A stretch of 64,000 nucleotides of DNA, from positions 36,646,937-36,710,936 of the forward strand of contig JALGQZ010000004.1 of NCBI GenBank assembly GCA_023105745.1, written 5' to 3'. Under the pieces are notes generated by a model. The model saw nothing but the letters and a program-made list of their open reading frames with translations, had not been told where the DNA came from and searched no databases. A program made the position numbers and the translations under genes. This document shows, one piece after another, positions 34,950 to 47,846 of this stretch (positions are counted from its first letter, which is position 1; each line of letters opens with the position of its first letter). Source of the DNA: Austropuccinia psidii (Eukaryota > Basidiomycota > Pucciniomycetes > Pucciniales > Sphaerophragmiaceae).

Positions 34950-37940
34950 CTCAGTATAAGCTTGAATATTCACTTGAAACTTAGCTTAACCAAATGTTTT
35001 TTGTTTTTTTTATTCCAAAATATTCTAATTCACTGGTAGACTATCAAATTTTTATGTTTTTTCTATTTTTATCAACAATTCAACAGGCAGTTGTGTAAGA
35101 TTTTTCTATGAGACTCTTAATAATATCTCTATGACTTTTCTTATTAAATATAATGAAATAAATTAATCATAACCAGAAATAAATTATTAATTACTTAATT
35201 GTTTCTTTTAATTTCTTACACTACTAGTTATAATAATGGTAGGTAATAATTTTATTTCAGAGTAAATTACAAGAAGATTCAATGATAAAGATTATTATTC
35301 AAATATAGGGAATTATTGTAATCAATAATTATCTTTTTCAAGAGTAATTATCATAAGTTTTTGGATTAAACTACAAATATTATATAAAAGGCTTTAAGAA
35401 TTAAATTAATAATGCACTGATACTTCAAATAGATCTTTAAAATACTTTGAAGGGTTATTTAACATATTATTTGTAGATTTAAAGAGTCAAAAGCTGATAA
35501 AAACAGTAATACAACAATTTTTGTTAAAATTATATTTTAAATAGAAAAAATATTTTATCTTACATCTTTCTGGTTTAGCTTTGAAGATAGAAATTCTCAA
35601 GAATTCTTCTTAAGTTATACTTACTTATTTTATTCAAACTTTAATGATTCAATTGGAATGATAATGATGAATCTTGGAAAAAGGCAGCAAAATAAGGCTT
35701 TTTTTAAGTCCAAAAAAGCCCAAAGAGGAATCAAATTATTCTTACTAAAGATCTCATTATATTATTTGTATTAATTATTAAATAACCTGTTTTTATGAGA
35801 TATTATCATAATTTCCCAATTAAGTGTGTTTACATGGCTATCAACCCATCCATGGTTAAGAAATAATGAATCTACCACTTTGAATCTTCTTTTATTTCAA
35901 AGTGTTTTTTTTTGTGGAATTTATTAATTTTATTGCAAATGTCATCACAAGTGATATTCTCTGTGAAATTTTGAAATTTGGTGTTTCATGTGGAATAATC
36001 AAAAATGGACTGTAAGTAGAGCTTTTGATTGAGTTTTTGAGTTCATAATTATATTTTTTAGTATTTATGACCATCTTATTCATTTTTCCTGAAATTTTGG
36101 AGATTGATTGAAAAGGGTATTTTCAATGGATTTTGAAGTTTTAACTCATTTTCTACATGGTTTGTACAAGTAAAAAGAAGAGTGACAACTGGTTTCCATG
36201 AGGTAATTTTGTGTATACTAGTAAAAAGAGGTGTTTGTTAGCTCTTTTAGCCTTATTAATGGAAGAGAATTCATTATGGACGTGGCTAACTAATTCATAG
36301 ATTCTCATTACCTCCTTTTCACATCAAAATGGCAGCTTATTTAGTATTTTCTCATGGTTTAATGGGATTTAGCCTTAGTAATAAGGTTCCCAAAAGGTCT
36401 TAGTTAGCTAACTAAGTAATTATAAGCCATTTATTAAATCTCTGGAACCTTCTAAGCCCCAGAGACCTTGGAAATTGGGGTACTGTGGCTCTCTCTGATG
36501 TTTTTTTGCCCCCTTGGCTACTTTTATATCTCAAATAGTTATACAGGCTTCAAGACTAATGTCCAATAAGGGTGTAACAAACCTTTATATAGAAATACAC
36601 TAGCTTTGAGCTATTAAAGCTTTAATAACCCTAAATTTTTATCTGTATTTAATATGGGAATTTCCAAACTCCCAATATTTTGGTATAAAAATGTGAAAAA
36701 ACAAAAACTTACACAAATACTTTAGGTTATATTGATGTGGAGGTGTTAAATTAGTTTCATTCTTACTACCTCATAAAGTTAGTTCAAGCTTGATAACTTA
36801 TGAAGAGAAACTATGTGAATTTATGTGTAGAATCCAAAGCTGGCCTTAAGTCCATGGACTTACTCAAAAATAAGATATTCATCTTTTTCTTCAAGAAAAA
36901 TGATCAATTTTAAATATGCATATAAATTATTTATTGTGCATATTGCAAATTTCTTTAATTTTTTATGTAAGGTATAGCTCAAGCCTCACAGTATAATCTA
37001 ACTTGCATTTTCATACTGAAATAAATGGAATAATATTCCCATTGATTTTTGCCTTTTCATCAAACTTTTATTTACTCTGAAAGCTCCATCTTACATAATT
37101 ATTGTAGTTCAAAAAATTGTTTACCTCTTTTCAATCCTTTTATGATGAAATACCAGTTTTTAATCTAAGAATTCTCTTCTTATTTTATTATTCTATATTT
37201 TCACAATATCATGATATTTGAGGTCATTTTACCATAAAAGAGGACTTAAAAAAATCCAAATATTTTTCTTGAAGGAATTTCTCTGAGTCACAAATCCTGC
37301 ATTAATTTCATTTTTGCTAAAAAGTCAATTTTAATATTTTAAAAGTTTTATTTTACAAATATAATAGACAGGGTATACCTAAATTTTCTTATGAATTCAA
37401 TGTTACCCCTCCTTTTAGCATTTTTGTTTTTCCTTATTCTTATTCAAAAAGAGGTAAAATAAAATTCACTTTTCCTCAAGTACAGTGACAAATTATTCCA
37501 TTTATTTGAATTGATTTTTTATTATTACTGCAGTGGTTTCTAGTTATCAGATTTTCTTGAGCTGTCAAATTTCCTTCTGTTTATTCTTGGTTTATTTTCC
37601 ATTTATATATTTTTAGTGGTATTTTTCTTCAAAAAACTACACTAGGAGGCTCTTTACAGACTCCTGGTTTAAGATTTTAGACAATTATCAGATCTTTCAC
37701 TCCAGGGGCCTGCAAATACCCACATGGTACAATATTGTTGAAAAACTGCAAAATTAGAAAAAGTAGAATAAGAATCAAAAAAATGAGAAAAAAAATCTGG
37801 ATAACAATGAAAGACCATTGTTTATAATTACAATAATTTGCAATATATAAAAAATGAAATAAGTACAAAGATGAATAAGAAATTTGATCTCTTATAGCTT
37901 ATAACTTCTCACATTTTCTATCAAATTGCAAAAATAAAGA
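34950..37940. other. AT-rich gene-free stretch
   Basis: No gene, RNA gene or intact element seen. Slightly GC-richer pieces around 36160-36560 look like remains of LTR or leader sequence but match nothing else in the window that I could align. Confidence 0.5.
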
Positions 37941-38659
37941 ACAAAATAGAATGAAATAGAATGAAATAGAATAAAATAGAATAAAATAGAATAAAATAGA
38001 ATAAAATAGAATAAAATAGAATAAAATAGAATAAAATAGAATAAAATAGAATAAAATAGAATAAAATAGAATAAAATAGAATAAAATAGAATAAAATAGA
38101 ATAAAATAGAATAAAATAGAATAAAATAGAATAAAATAGAATAAAATAGAATAAAATAGAATAAAATAGAATAAAATAGAATAAAATAGAATAAAATAGA
38201 ATAAAATAGAATAAAATAGAATAAAATAGAATAAAATAGAATAAAATAGAATAAAATAGAATAAAATAGAATAAAATAGAATAAAATAGAATAAAATAGA
38301 ATAAAATAGAATAAAATAGAATAAAATAGAATAAAATAGAATAAAATAGAATAAAATAGAATAAAATAGAATAAAATAGAATAAAATAGAATAAAATAGA
38401 ATAAAATAGAATAAAATAGAATAAAATAGAATAAAATAGAATAAAATAGAATAAAATAGAATAAAATAGAATAAAATAGAATAAAATAGAATAAAATAGA
38501 ATAAAATAGAATAAAATAGAATAAAATAGAATAAAATAGAATAAAATAGAATAAAATAGAATAAAATAGAATAAAATAGAATAAAATAGAATAAAATAGA
38601 ATAAAATAGAATAAAATAGAATAAAATAGAATAAAATAGAATAAAATAGAATAAAATAA
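37941..38659. repeat. Minisatellite, 10-bp unit ATAAAATAGA, about 72 copies
   Basis: After three variant units (ACAAAATAGA and two ATGAAATAGA), 68 identical copies of ATAAAATAGA run from 37971, ending in a partial unit at 38659. The 262-codon minus-strand frame over it is an artefact of the period (30 bp equals ten codons). Each unit carries one A4 tract, so A-tracts recur every 10 bp, close to the helical repeat. Confidence 0.98.
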
Positions 38660-41600
38660 TCTGTAAAAAACAGTTAGCACAATATGAAAGTGTTAATATG
38701 AGTAAAAGACACTAAAAATATTTCTATAGGATTCTTTTAATAAATTTTGATCCACTTTTTCTGAAAGTTTTCAAAACTTGAAAAACCTTTTCTGCTTTAT
38801 TTTTTGAAAATAAATAAAATAAACCAGATTTTTTGGATTTGGTAAGAAAATGATGCAATAGCTGATGGCTAATGCACATTTTTAGGTTAATAATTATGAG
38901 AAGTTGAGATCAAAATCACTTAGCTTATTTCAAGAGGTAAAGAAAAACTCACCCACAAATAAAATCTAATTTTGGTCAATTACTTATTGGTTGGAGTAAT
39001 AGATAGGATGAGCACAAAATATTATTTTTGGTATGATTATTCCTCAATACAAGTAAGATGAATATTGAAGACTTATCTGCTATTATTTAATTGATCTTGA
39101 AAATAATTTTCCTGGTCAAAAATTCAGCTACATAACACTTAAATATTGGTTCATTTTCTCAAGCATAAGCCTTTTTATATAAATCTATCAAAAGTCAATT
39201 TTATAAAAAGGAGATTTAATTATGAAGTGAAATATTATTGGAAGAAGTGTATTCATAGTCTACAATCTAAGTAGGCTAATAATTTAAATAAATTTTCTGA
39301 ATTAGACTTTATAAGTATAATGAATATTCCAATAAGTGATAGGGATGAAAATTAAAAAGAGATTCTCTATGGCTTTGAAGTGATAATTTTTGGAATTCAA
39401 TATTTCATCTCACACATCTCAAGGTTAGATCTATTTCATATCTATAAATAACCTCACTAAAATTGGTACTTAAACTCTTTTTCTCAATATTAATACAAAA
39501 GTTTCAGAAAATATTTTTAAATATATTTCATAATGAACCAATTGATAAACTATGTGCATGATTTGATGAATAACAATGCATAATGAAAATATTATTTAAA
39601 TTCAATTTACATGGCTTGTATATGTAGCTGTAAGTGAACTTCAGCTTTAGTATAATCCTTGGAAGCTTTGTGAATAATTATTATGAAATTCAATTTTAGA
39701 GAATTACATATTATTAGTATATTTCTCTTTTAAGAAAGCCTCAAAATAAGATTAGGCACACTATGGAGCTTATAAAATAACAGGTTTTTCTTTTCTTTTG
39801 TTGATATCTATTACACATTTGAATTATCTTAAATTCTATAGCTTTAATAATGATTCTAATTTTCATCAGCCTGCCTAATTTTTTTACAGAAGATTTATAT
39901 AGGGGAATTCATGTTTTTTTTTATCATTCCTTCTTAATATTTTTATTTTCTAATTTTCATTACTTATGAAAGAAGGAAAGTATTTTAAATAATTAAATTT
40001 AAAAACAAATTTTCAGATTTATTATCTGGATTCAAACATATAGAGAGTTACACAATGATTAGAAGATTTACAATACAAATTGAAAACAAGTAATATCAAA
40101 ATAAGAAAAGGAAATTTTTCTTGAATTCAAGAGATATAATTTGGACCAAAATGAAAAGAAAATGAAGGAAAATAAATATTTTTTATCTAAAACAAGAACT
40201 AATATATGATAAGCTTCACAGTGAGAAGAAAAGAAGATCTTCAGCATATACTTTATTGATGTATAATATGAAGGAGATGTCCATTAATAATGAATGAAAA
40301 ATTTCTCCCCTGGGATATCAACATAATTCTTTATTTATATTTTTGTATATCAAGAAGAACAAATTCCTTTGTTATCAAAGAAAGATAAAATATTTGTCTT
40401 GTAATTTTTATATTTTATTGATCTATGGAAAAAGTGAATCTCTCACAATCTCAAAACGATGAAATTCTGGTATTTGAATCTAATTTAGATTCTAATTTAG
40501 TATAATTGACCTTGGATTAATATTTTTTCATAAAACTTTGGAGAATTTTTGCCTTACTATTAAGTATAAAATCTTTTTTAATACAAAGCTGAAATAGAGA
40601 TATATTGATATAGATAAATATTTTAAAGAGAAATAAGCTTACTGTGACATTATCTTCTGCATTAAATATTTAGATATTTGAAAAATCCTTAATTACCCAA
40701 GAATTCCTCTCATTTCATTAATATTTATTTTGATATAGCAGTAATATATTATTATATTCTGTATTCAGTATTTCAAAATTATTATCCTGAAATATTTACA
40801 AGTGTGGGAAGTTAAATGAAGCCAATGTCAAATTTTTGATGATTTTTTTATTAAAAAATATGGATTTATGAAAAAAAAAATAAACATGTAATGAGAAAAT
40901 TATTTTTGTAAGTTCTATCCCTTAATAACTGAGAGAATCCACATGCATGGGCTTAAATTACAGAATCTTCCATATTCCCCCCCTGTAAGTGAAAAACTCA
41001 TCTGCACTAAGGTTTTTTCTCACAATTAATCTATGTACATTCAGTTTCTACATATACAAAATTTTTTCCTTCCAGAAAAACAGGACATGTCTGTGAATTA
41101 TATCATTCATCTATCAAATATTCCAAATATTAAGATATTGAAAATTTTGAAAGACCTTTTTTTGGTTTGACCATTTCTCAGTTATTATATGGATGAAAAC
41201 CATTATGCTATTGTTTTTTCTGTGGATGATACCACCTCTTCTCATAGCTCAATTTATCAGGATGACTCTATAAAAAAATAACTGGTACTTTCAACTCACT
41301 TCAACTCTATATAGTTTTTTTTCTGAAATCTATTTTTGAAATAGCCTCAAACATTTAAAAAAAATTGAGCTTTCAACCATAATGATAAATAGTCTGTGCA
41401 ATTATTTAAATTATGTATTAAAATATCTTAAGAGCCCATTTCTAGATTTTAACAGAAAAATGAAAAATTTTGTACTTGTGTATTGGAACATTATCAATAT
41501 CATATCCCAAGTCCACTTTCAACTGAAATCAGTCTGAAAAGTTGGTGGAGAAAACTTCAAAACTAATGAAATAATTTCAGCTAATGCATCATTCAAGCCC

Positions 41601-41900
41601 ATAGGATTTATGAAAGGGATGTCACAGCCCAATATCAAATTACTATATTATTGCAGATTCCCTTGGAAGCTTATAAAAATACTTTCACTTATATATAGGA
41701 ATACAAGATCCTAGAGAAAGCATCAAAATGGAACACTTACATGAAATAACCTTGTGAGCCTGTGAGGTATATATGACATACCCATAAGTCCACAAATAAC
41801 TTTATATACAGCTGATTTAGTCTTTAACAGACTTTTCAGTTGAAATTAAAATAAAAAAATAACAAAAAATAAGTATGACTTTTGTTTGGAGAAACAAAGT
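38660..41900. other. AT-rich gene-free stretch
   Basis: Dense stops in all frames. No domain, RNA gene or clear transposon end found. Confidence 0.55.
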
Positions 41901-43140
41901 TATAAATATTATGTCATTTTTGGATTCTACACCAAAAATAACCTAGGGTACAGGGTACACCCATAGGGTGTTATACCCAAAAATGCTCAATTTAGTTATT
42001 GGAAGATTTAAGAGTCTCACAGTACTAGTGTAACATCTTCAACATTTTTTTAAAATTTTTAAATTTAAGCTTAAATAAGCTTAAATTTAAAGTTGCATAA
42101 GGTTTATGCAAGCTTACCAAAATTTTAGTTAAAATTGAGGTGTTGTGTATATTTACTGAATTGGCTAAGGATTTTCCATACAGGATGTAAATCCTTCATG
42201 GGCTCAATTTAAAAGTGTTCAAGGCCATAGTATGGCTTTAAATAAATAAAAGGGCAAAATCCACGCAAAAAAGTGGGACAAAGGAAAAAGACCAAACAGA
42301 GCTGGGTTACCCAGCTTTTTGGATCTGCAAGGATTCAATTAAGGTTTTCCACCTGTATTAGAGGATTTTCAACCTTATTTAAACTTTAAGATTATACTTT
42401 GATCCAACCTTAAATTTTAAACTGTTTCTATCCCAAATTGGACAGGAATTTCAATCTGCCAAAGGGTAAATCCCAATATGCAAGCTTTAAATTAAGGTTT
42501 CAAGAGCTTTAAAAGCTTAATTAAGCTTAAAACTTTAAATTTACAAGTATCAAAACCTTATCAAAAGTTAAGGTTTAGTGTGTATTGCTATTTTACATGG
42601 AAAAATAGCAATAACTTCAGAAATTCATTAAAAATCCAAATCTTAATGAATTTGCTTGAAAATTTCACACAGCTTAAAATTCAATGTTATCTGTGTATAA
42701 ATAGAATTTTAAGTATCTTTTATACACAGGTTTTACTCGTAATTAGCCTGGAAAATTACTCTTTTAATTATACTCAAAGGAAATTTAGATTTATTTAAAA
42801 ATTAATTAAAAATTGAGCTTAAGAGATTTTTACTTGAAACCATATTTTTAAGTTTTTCATGTGATTAACTTTAATATAAATAAACTTATTTTATATTAAA
42901 ACTTAAAATAATTAACTTAAATGAGGATTAAAGTTACTTGGAGCTAAGAATAGCACCAGTAACTTTAAAGTGGATTTAAAAATAAGTTAACTCAAGTTAA
43001 GAGCCTTATTTTTAAGCATGGTTTTTCAGTTTTGACCTGAGGATGCCCTCTATATCCATTCTTAATCATGAGAGCTGCTCTGCAGACATAAAAAGAGTCT
43101 ATTAATCACTTTTTTTGTCCATCAATTCAATCCAATCCAA
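41900..43140. repeat. Probable decayed LTR-like sequence rich in inverted repeats
   Basis: A block near 42058-42160 matches 14.17-14.31 kb in inverted orientation; ACACAACACCTCAATTTTAAC and TTTAAGCTTATTTA are shared. It contains a 34-bp inverted repeat (42058-42091, arms TTTAAATTTAAGCTTA), a 12-bp-arm hairpin (42583-42594 with 42602-42613) and a pair of interlocked inverted repeats (42673-42729). TTAAGCTTAA words recur throughout. A 72-codon frame at 42580 is not credible as a gene. Confidence 0.5.
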
Positions 43141-44740
43141 TTATATTAGACATTTTAAACAGGTAAAGTTCTATTATATATAAAATCTTATTATTAAAGT
43201 ATTTATTAAGTATTTTATTCTTCATAAATCTTAAATTAAATAATCAAAATCATAGAAACTAGATTATTGTTGTAATCACCAATAATATATTTATTTTATA
43301 AAATTCTTGTCTTAAAATATTTCTTAAAATCCACAAATTCCTCTTAAAAACTCTTTAATAATATTTTTGATTATAAAAAGTTGTTTTATCTTTTAAAAAT
43401 ATTTTTTTTTGCCCTTTTTTTACCTTACAATAACCATTTCATATAATAACTATTGTATTTTACTTGTTGTATTAAATATATATTATAAGTAAGGTTTCTT
43501 TAAAATTCTCTATTTTTTTATCTATTATTAGTTTTTTTTATAGAATTTTTCTATAAGGATTATTTACATGTGTAATTTTTTCCCTAAGAGCTTTACACTT
43601 CTTGTTGTTATAACTGTCAGTGACTATAACAATAATAGAATAATTATAATTTATTATAATTATTAATACTTTTTTTATTATTATATCATATAATGATAAT
43701 TAAATTCATTTTTTTGATATAATTATATTTAATTTGTGGTTATAATATCTTATTATATTATATTTTTCTACTGAGTAGAGTCATAGTACTCTTGATACTG
43801 TAACTATTATCAAGAGTTTCATTGACAAACCTTACAAACCTTCAAATAAGAAATCTGCCTCAAAAAAAAGGAAATTTATTCTTAATCAAGTTGACCTTAA
43901 ACACCAAAAACCCACAAGGAATTAACCTGTTATCTTCCTATTGGTCAAAAAACTCCATGCACTTGGTGGAAACAAAAACTGAATAAACACCTCTTAAATG
44001 AATATGGCTGAAGCCCATTAACTGATAGCATACCACACCCAAATTCAAATTTTGGAGCTCATAGAGTAGATTTAAGCACTTAAAATAATTTTTGAAGAGG
44101 TAATTATTATTTAAAATTTCTCTGACATGGATGATGTGAAAAAAGAGTATTACAAGATTAATCAAAAACAAATTATACATGAAATAAAGTAAAACTAAAT
44201 TATAAATAACTCTATTCCAAATGAATTTCAATCAAATTAAATCATTAACTTTTGAAACTCATCTTATCATTTTTTTTTATTGCTTCATTACTCATAAAAT
44301 TTTATTGATCTTATTTAACTATAGAGAAATATTCCTTTTTTTGGAAAAATAATCCTTAATAAAAAGAAATAAATTAGTATTATAGAATTTACTTTTTAGA
44401 ATGAAATATCTTTTTTTTACTCATAAGCTTATCTTTATGATATTAGTATATTGTTAGTAATTTCCATAAGAAATAAATAAGAATTCATTTCATACAGTAA
44501 AATTCCTTTGAAATTCTTGTTTCATTTGAAAAAAATCATAGTTGAATTAAATAAGGCAAACAAAAATATATTTAGGAAGATAAAATAAAATTTACATGGG
44601 TTTATTGTAAATCCTGTTTACCTTTTTTATCCCAAAAGTTATCAATAAGATAAACTTTCAAGATATTCTGATAATTTGAGCTTTTCACTTCCTCAATCTT
44701 ATTCATGTATATTTTTTAATTAAAATAATTATTTTGGATG
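43140..44740. other. AT-rich stretch, no supported gene
   Basis: A 97-codon minus-strand frame (43938-44231) is hydrophobic and AT-driven; I see no domain in it. Nothing else is recognisable. Confidence 0.5.
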
Positions 44741-44749
44741 TTATTCTAC

Positions 44750-44960
44750 TTAATTTTATCTTCACTATTAATCCAGCCTTCAAGATTAAATACCAATTCA
44801 TCCTCAACAATAATGTTGTGGAGAATAATGCAATTTTTTATTGTTTAATTCAAATTATTTTCATTCCAGCCTCTTTCAAGTGCTTTTATTATTTCAAATA
44901 ATTAATGATCAAATTTAAATCCCCTTTCAGCATTTTAGCAAAATGCTAGATACAAAATTT
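44750..44960 (-). pseudogene. PIF/Harbinger-like transposase relic (C-terminal end)
   Basis: The minus strand reads ...ALERGWNENNLN, a stop, TIKNCIILHNIIVEDE and then LVFNLEGW. The CIILHN(M/I)IVEDE block is the hallmark end of the plant-transposon/Harbinger DDE family (PF04827 type). Stops interrupt it, and the upstream part (45.0-45.6 kb) is too decayed to place. The gene is dead. The call rests on one short but characteristic motif. Confidence 0.55.
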
Positions 44961-46715
44961 AAGTAATAAAATCATATAATAAAGCTGATATTATCTAGTT
45001 ACCTTATTCTTAGCACCTTCTGATTGTGTAATTCATTTTACCATAATTGCTCAATAGAAATAGTTTCCATATTCCATTTAGTATGTTAAATGGTATTGTG
45101 AGCCTTTGATTATGAAATCGCATTTGGGAGACTTTTCAGAGGCCAATTTGTTGAATAAGGGGGATTAGTGAAGAACATCAAAGTTTCTGTGAGATCCTGG
45201 AACACCAAAAAATCAATTTCAGAAACATTGGTATTGTGAGACTTTTTCTTCAAGAATCAATCTAGGCCCCTAAAAAAGACACAGTCAGAAATCTTGACTT
45301 TTAATTAGTAAAAGAAGGATCACCTTCTCCTTTTTAGTGTAATTAACAGCCAAACATCCTTAAAATTGTTATCACTTGCAATTTTTATCTCCCATTTCAA
45401 GTATATACCTAATATCATTGAAATTTGGATATCTAAAGTCTTTTTCTTCAAAAATATCTCTTATTTATTTACAAATATCTTTCAAGATTTTTATTGATGT
45501 GGCTTCATTCAATCAGAGATATTAGATATTAATCAGAATTTTTTTCATCCACACTATAAAATATTTGATTTCTAGATTCTGAAACCTTCTGGTGGCTATT
45601 TGAGCTTAGTTTTCCAGATTAATTGATTTTTTTCTTAAAGTATGGATATTATTATGCTAAATTTGGAATTATTTTTAGAAACAAAAATCTTCTCATGAAA
45701 AATTCCTTATTTTTTTCTAAATTAGTCTTTATATGAATTTTGAGATCCTTCATAATGATTATGTGAAATATTTTTCACTTGCCTTTTTTTAGAGGTGGCT
45801 TGAGAGTTTTCATGTATTATTCAAACATCTGAAGGTATGGCTCTATTGGTCTGTACTATTGTGGTTGTGGTTCTTGTGAAAATTTTAATTAAAATTTTTA
45901 TATCCATATTACGAATAAAGCTTAAGAAATATCAAAATTAAAAAAATTCAAATCTTAAAAAAAAAGAAAAATGTGAATTTGAAAAAAATTGAAGAAAATG
46001 CAAAGGGTATGTTTTAGCTCCCCATCTGGCTACCCAGAAAGTTGGTGCAGCATTTTTTGGGAGGTCTTTCAAAGAAGTTGGGATGTACCTCAGGGTTTTA
46101 TTGTCTCTTATGTAGATTCTTTTACTCAAACAGCTCCAGGGGAATGATCTCAAAAAAAAAATATCAAAGTCCTCATCACAAGCAGAAATCAATAATTTCA
46201 TTCAAGTTTACCCCAAATTGGATTCAATGTCTAATTCAGAGCTTTAAATTCAATTTAAACAAATTTCTCACTCTCCAGAGCTGAAGGAATTTATTACCAC
46301 ATGGATCTTTCAAAAATTATCATGGAATTTTGCAATAACAAGTAATCTCATAAAAGTCAAGAAATTTAATTTTTCCAAGAAAAACTTGATATTCTTTAAG
46401 GAACCTTTAATTTCTCAAATTTTTTACTTTATTTTTTTAAAAATTTCCAAAAATTCCACTGTATTAAAATAAATGGAGAGAGTGAGTCTGCTTTTTTGGA
46501 GTCGCTTTGAGAAGCACTTCCACACCCTCAAAATATAATCTTAAATTATAAATACTATCATTTTTCTAATAAATATGTGATAGGTAAGTCCTTCATTATT
46601 TTTATTCAAGAATAAATTAATTACTGATAAATTCACTTAAAGAACTATTTTATATCATTTCACCTTAAAGAAAAATCTTCCAAGATAAAATTGATGGAAT
46701 CAAAAAGAGAAAAAG
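44960..46715. other. AT-rich stretch, mostly unassigned
   Basis: It may hold further decayed transposase sequence on the minus strand next to 44960. A segment at 45995-46150 is less AT-rich but gives no domain I recognise in any frame. Confidence 0.45.
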
Positions 46716-46719
46716 ATAT

Positions 46720-47620
46720 GAATTATGCTTGAGCTTGCTACAAACTCTGATGTCTCACACAAGCTGAAGCCTTCTTTTCATTAGAAATTCAAAAAATCCT
46801 TTCTATTTTTCTAAAAATAGTGCTGAGAAATTGTGATTTATTTTATCACTATATCAAGAAAGCTTGGATGACAGGGGCTTTATTCCAAGAATGGATTAAG
46901 ATCTTTAATAATGAAATGAGAGTTCAAGGTAGAAAAATAATTCTTTTACTCAATAATTCTCTTTCACATCTTACTGATGAACTTTAATACAACAGAATCT
47001 CAAATCAATTTTTATCAGAAAACTAAACCTCTGAAGTATAGACAATGGATTTTGGCATTATTTCTACATTTTAATGTCATTATTTCTTTTATCATTCACT
47101 ACCAGTATGCTATGGATTAAGATGAGTCAGGGAAAAAATACAAATTTGAACAGTTAACAATAATATGCTGTAGGTTTGAAGAAGTATGGGATCAAATCCA
47201 TTCAAATAATATTAAGAACTTTTATGACCGAACTGGTCTATTTTCAAAAAAAAAAAAAAAAAATCACAAGAAATGATGGTAAAAGTCAGAGATACTAAAG
47301 AAGGGTTGGTGTAATCTGAGTTACAGAATTTTCTTTTAAAACTACCCTTATGAAATTTAATGACAATTGAAAGTTTTTTGAATCCTATTTAGGAGTGTGA
47401 CTCTGCTCGTTTTGAGCTTACAAATGAAGAAATTGTTGATCTAATCAAAGAAGAATAAATCAAGGAGGAGGAAAACTTGGTCTCAGTCAAAGCTCCGCTA
47501 ACAAAATCTGAGAAGCTACAGGGAATAGGAATTTTACTATCACTTCATGATGTTTCAACTAATGAAGGATGGGTAGCTTATAAAATACCTTCACAAATTG
47601 AAAATCTCTATCTGTGATTC
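46720..47620 (+). pseudogene. pogo/Tigger-type (DDE_1) transposase relic
   Basis: Plus-strand pieces appear in family order. LELATNSDVSHKLKP lies at 46727-46775. KAWMTGALFQEWIKIFNN, followed by GRKIILLLNNSLSH, lies at 46860-46970. A TMDFGIISTF piece, matching the usual PMDAGII..F, is near 47045-47080. A C-terminal FELTNEEIVDLIKEE is at 47410-47455, followed by an acidic tail. Frame changes and stops occur between all pieces. The catalytic Asp of LLLLDN is Asn here (LLLNNS). An 18-base A run (47246-47263) lies in the middle. The N-terminal DNA-binding part and the termini were not found. Confidence 0.75.
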
Positions 47621-47823
47621 ACAAGCAACTCAAAACACTCTTCATTTCTTGACTTAGATAATGACTTCTTCATAGAAAAGAGTCAATGTAGCCAAATTCA
47701 ATAGCCTAACTGGGGTTATCTAACTTTTGTGGATATAATTTCACTTAGGGTTCACTGTATATGAATTAAAAAAAACATTTATTTACTGTATCAATTTATT
47801 TTAAATTCTTTCGAGAAAAATGT

Positions 47824-47846
47824 ATACATATTAAGCCAGGTCCCCG
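47824..47846 (+). repeat. hAT left target duplication and terminal inverted repeat
   Basis: ATACATAT (47824-47831) is followed by TAAGCCAGGTCCCCG (47832-47846). Both match the right end in the expected orientation. Confidence 0.95.

Noticed and set aside
37941..38659. CRISPR-like array
   Set aside because: Contiguous 10-bp units without unique spacers, in a fungal genome; it is a minisatellite.
37892..38680. 262-codon minus-strand frame (FYSILFYFIL repeats)
   Set aside because: Artefact of the 10-bp array; no start context or domain.
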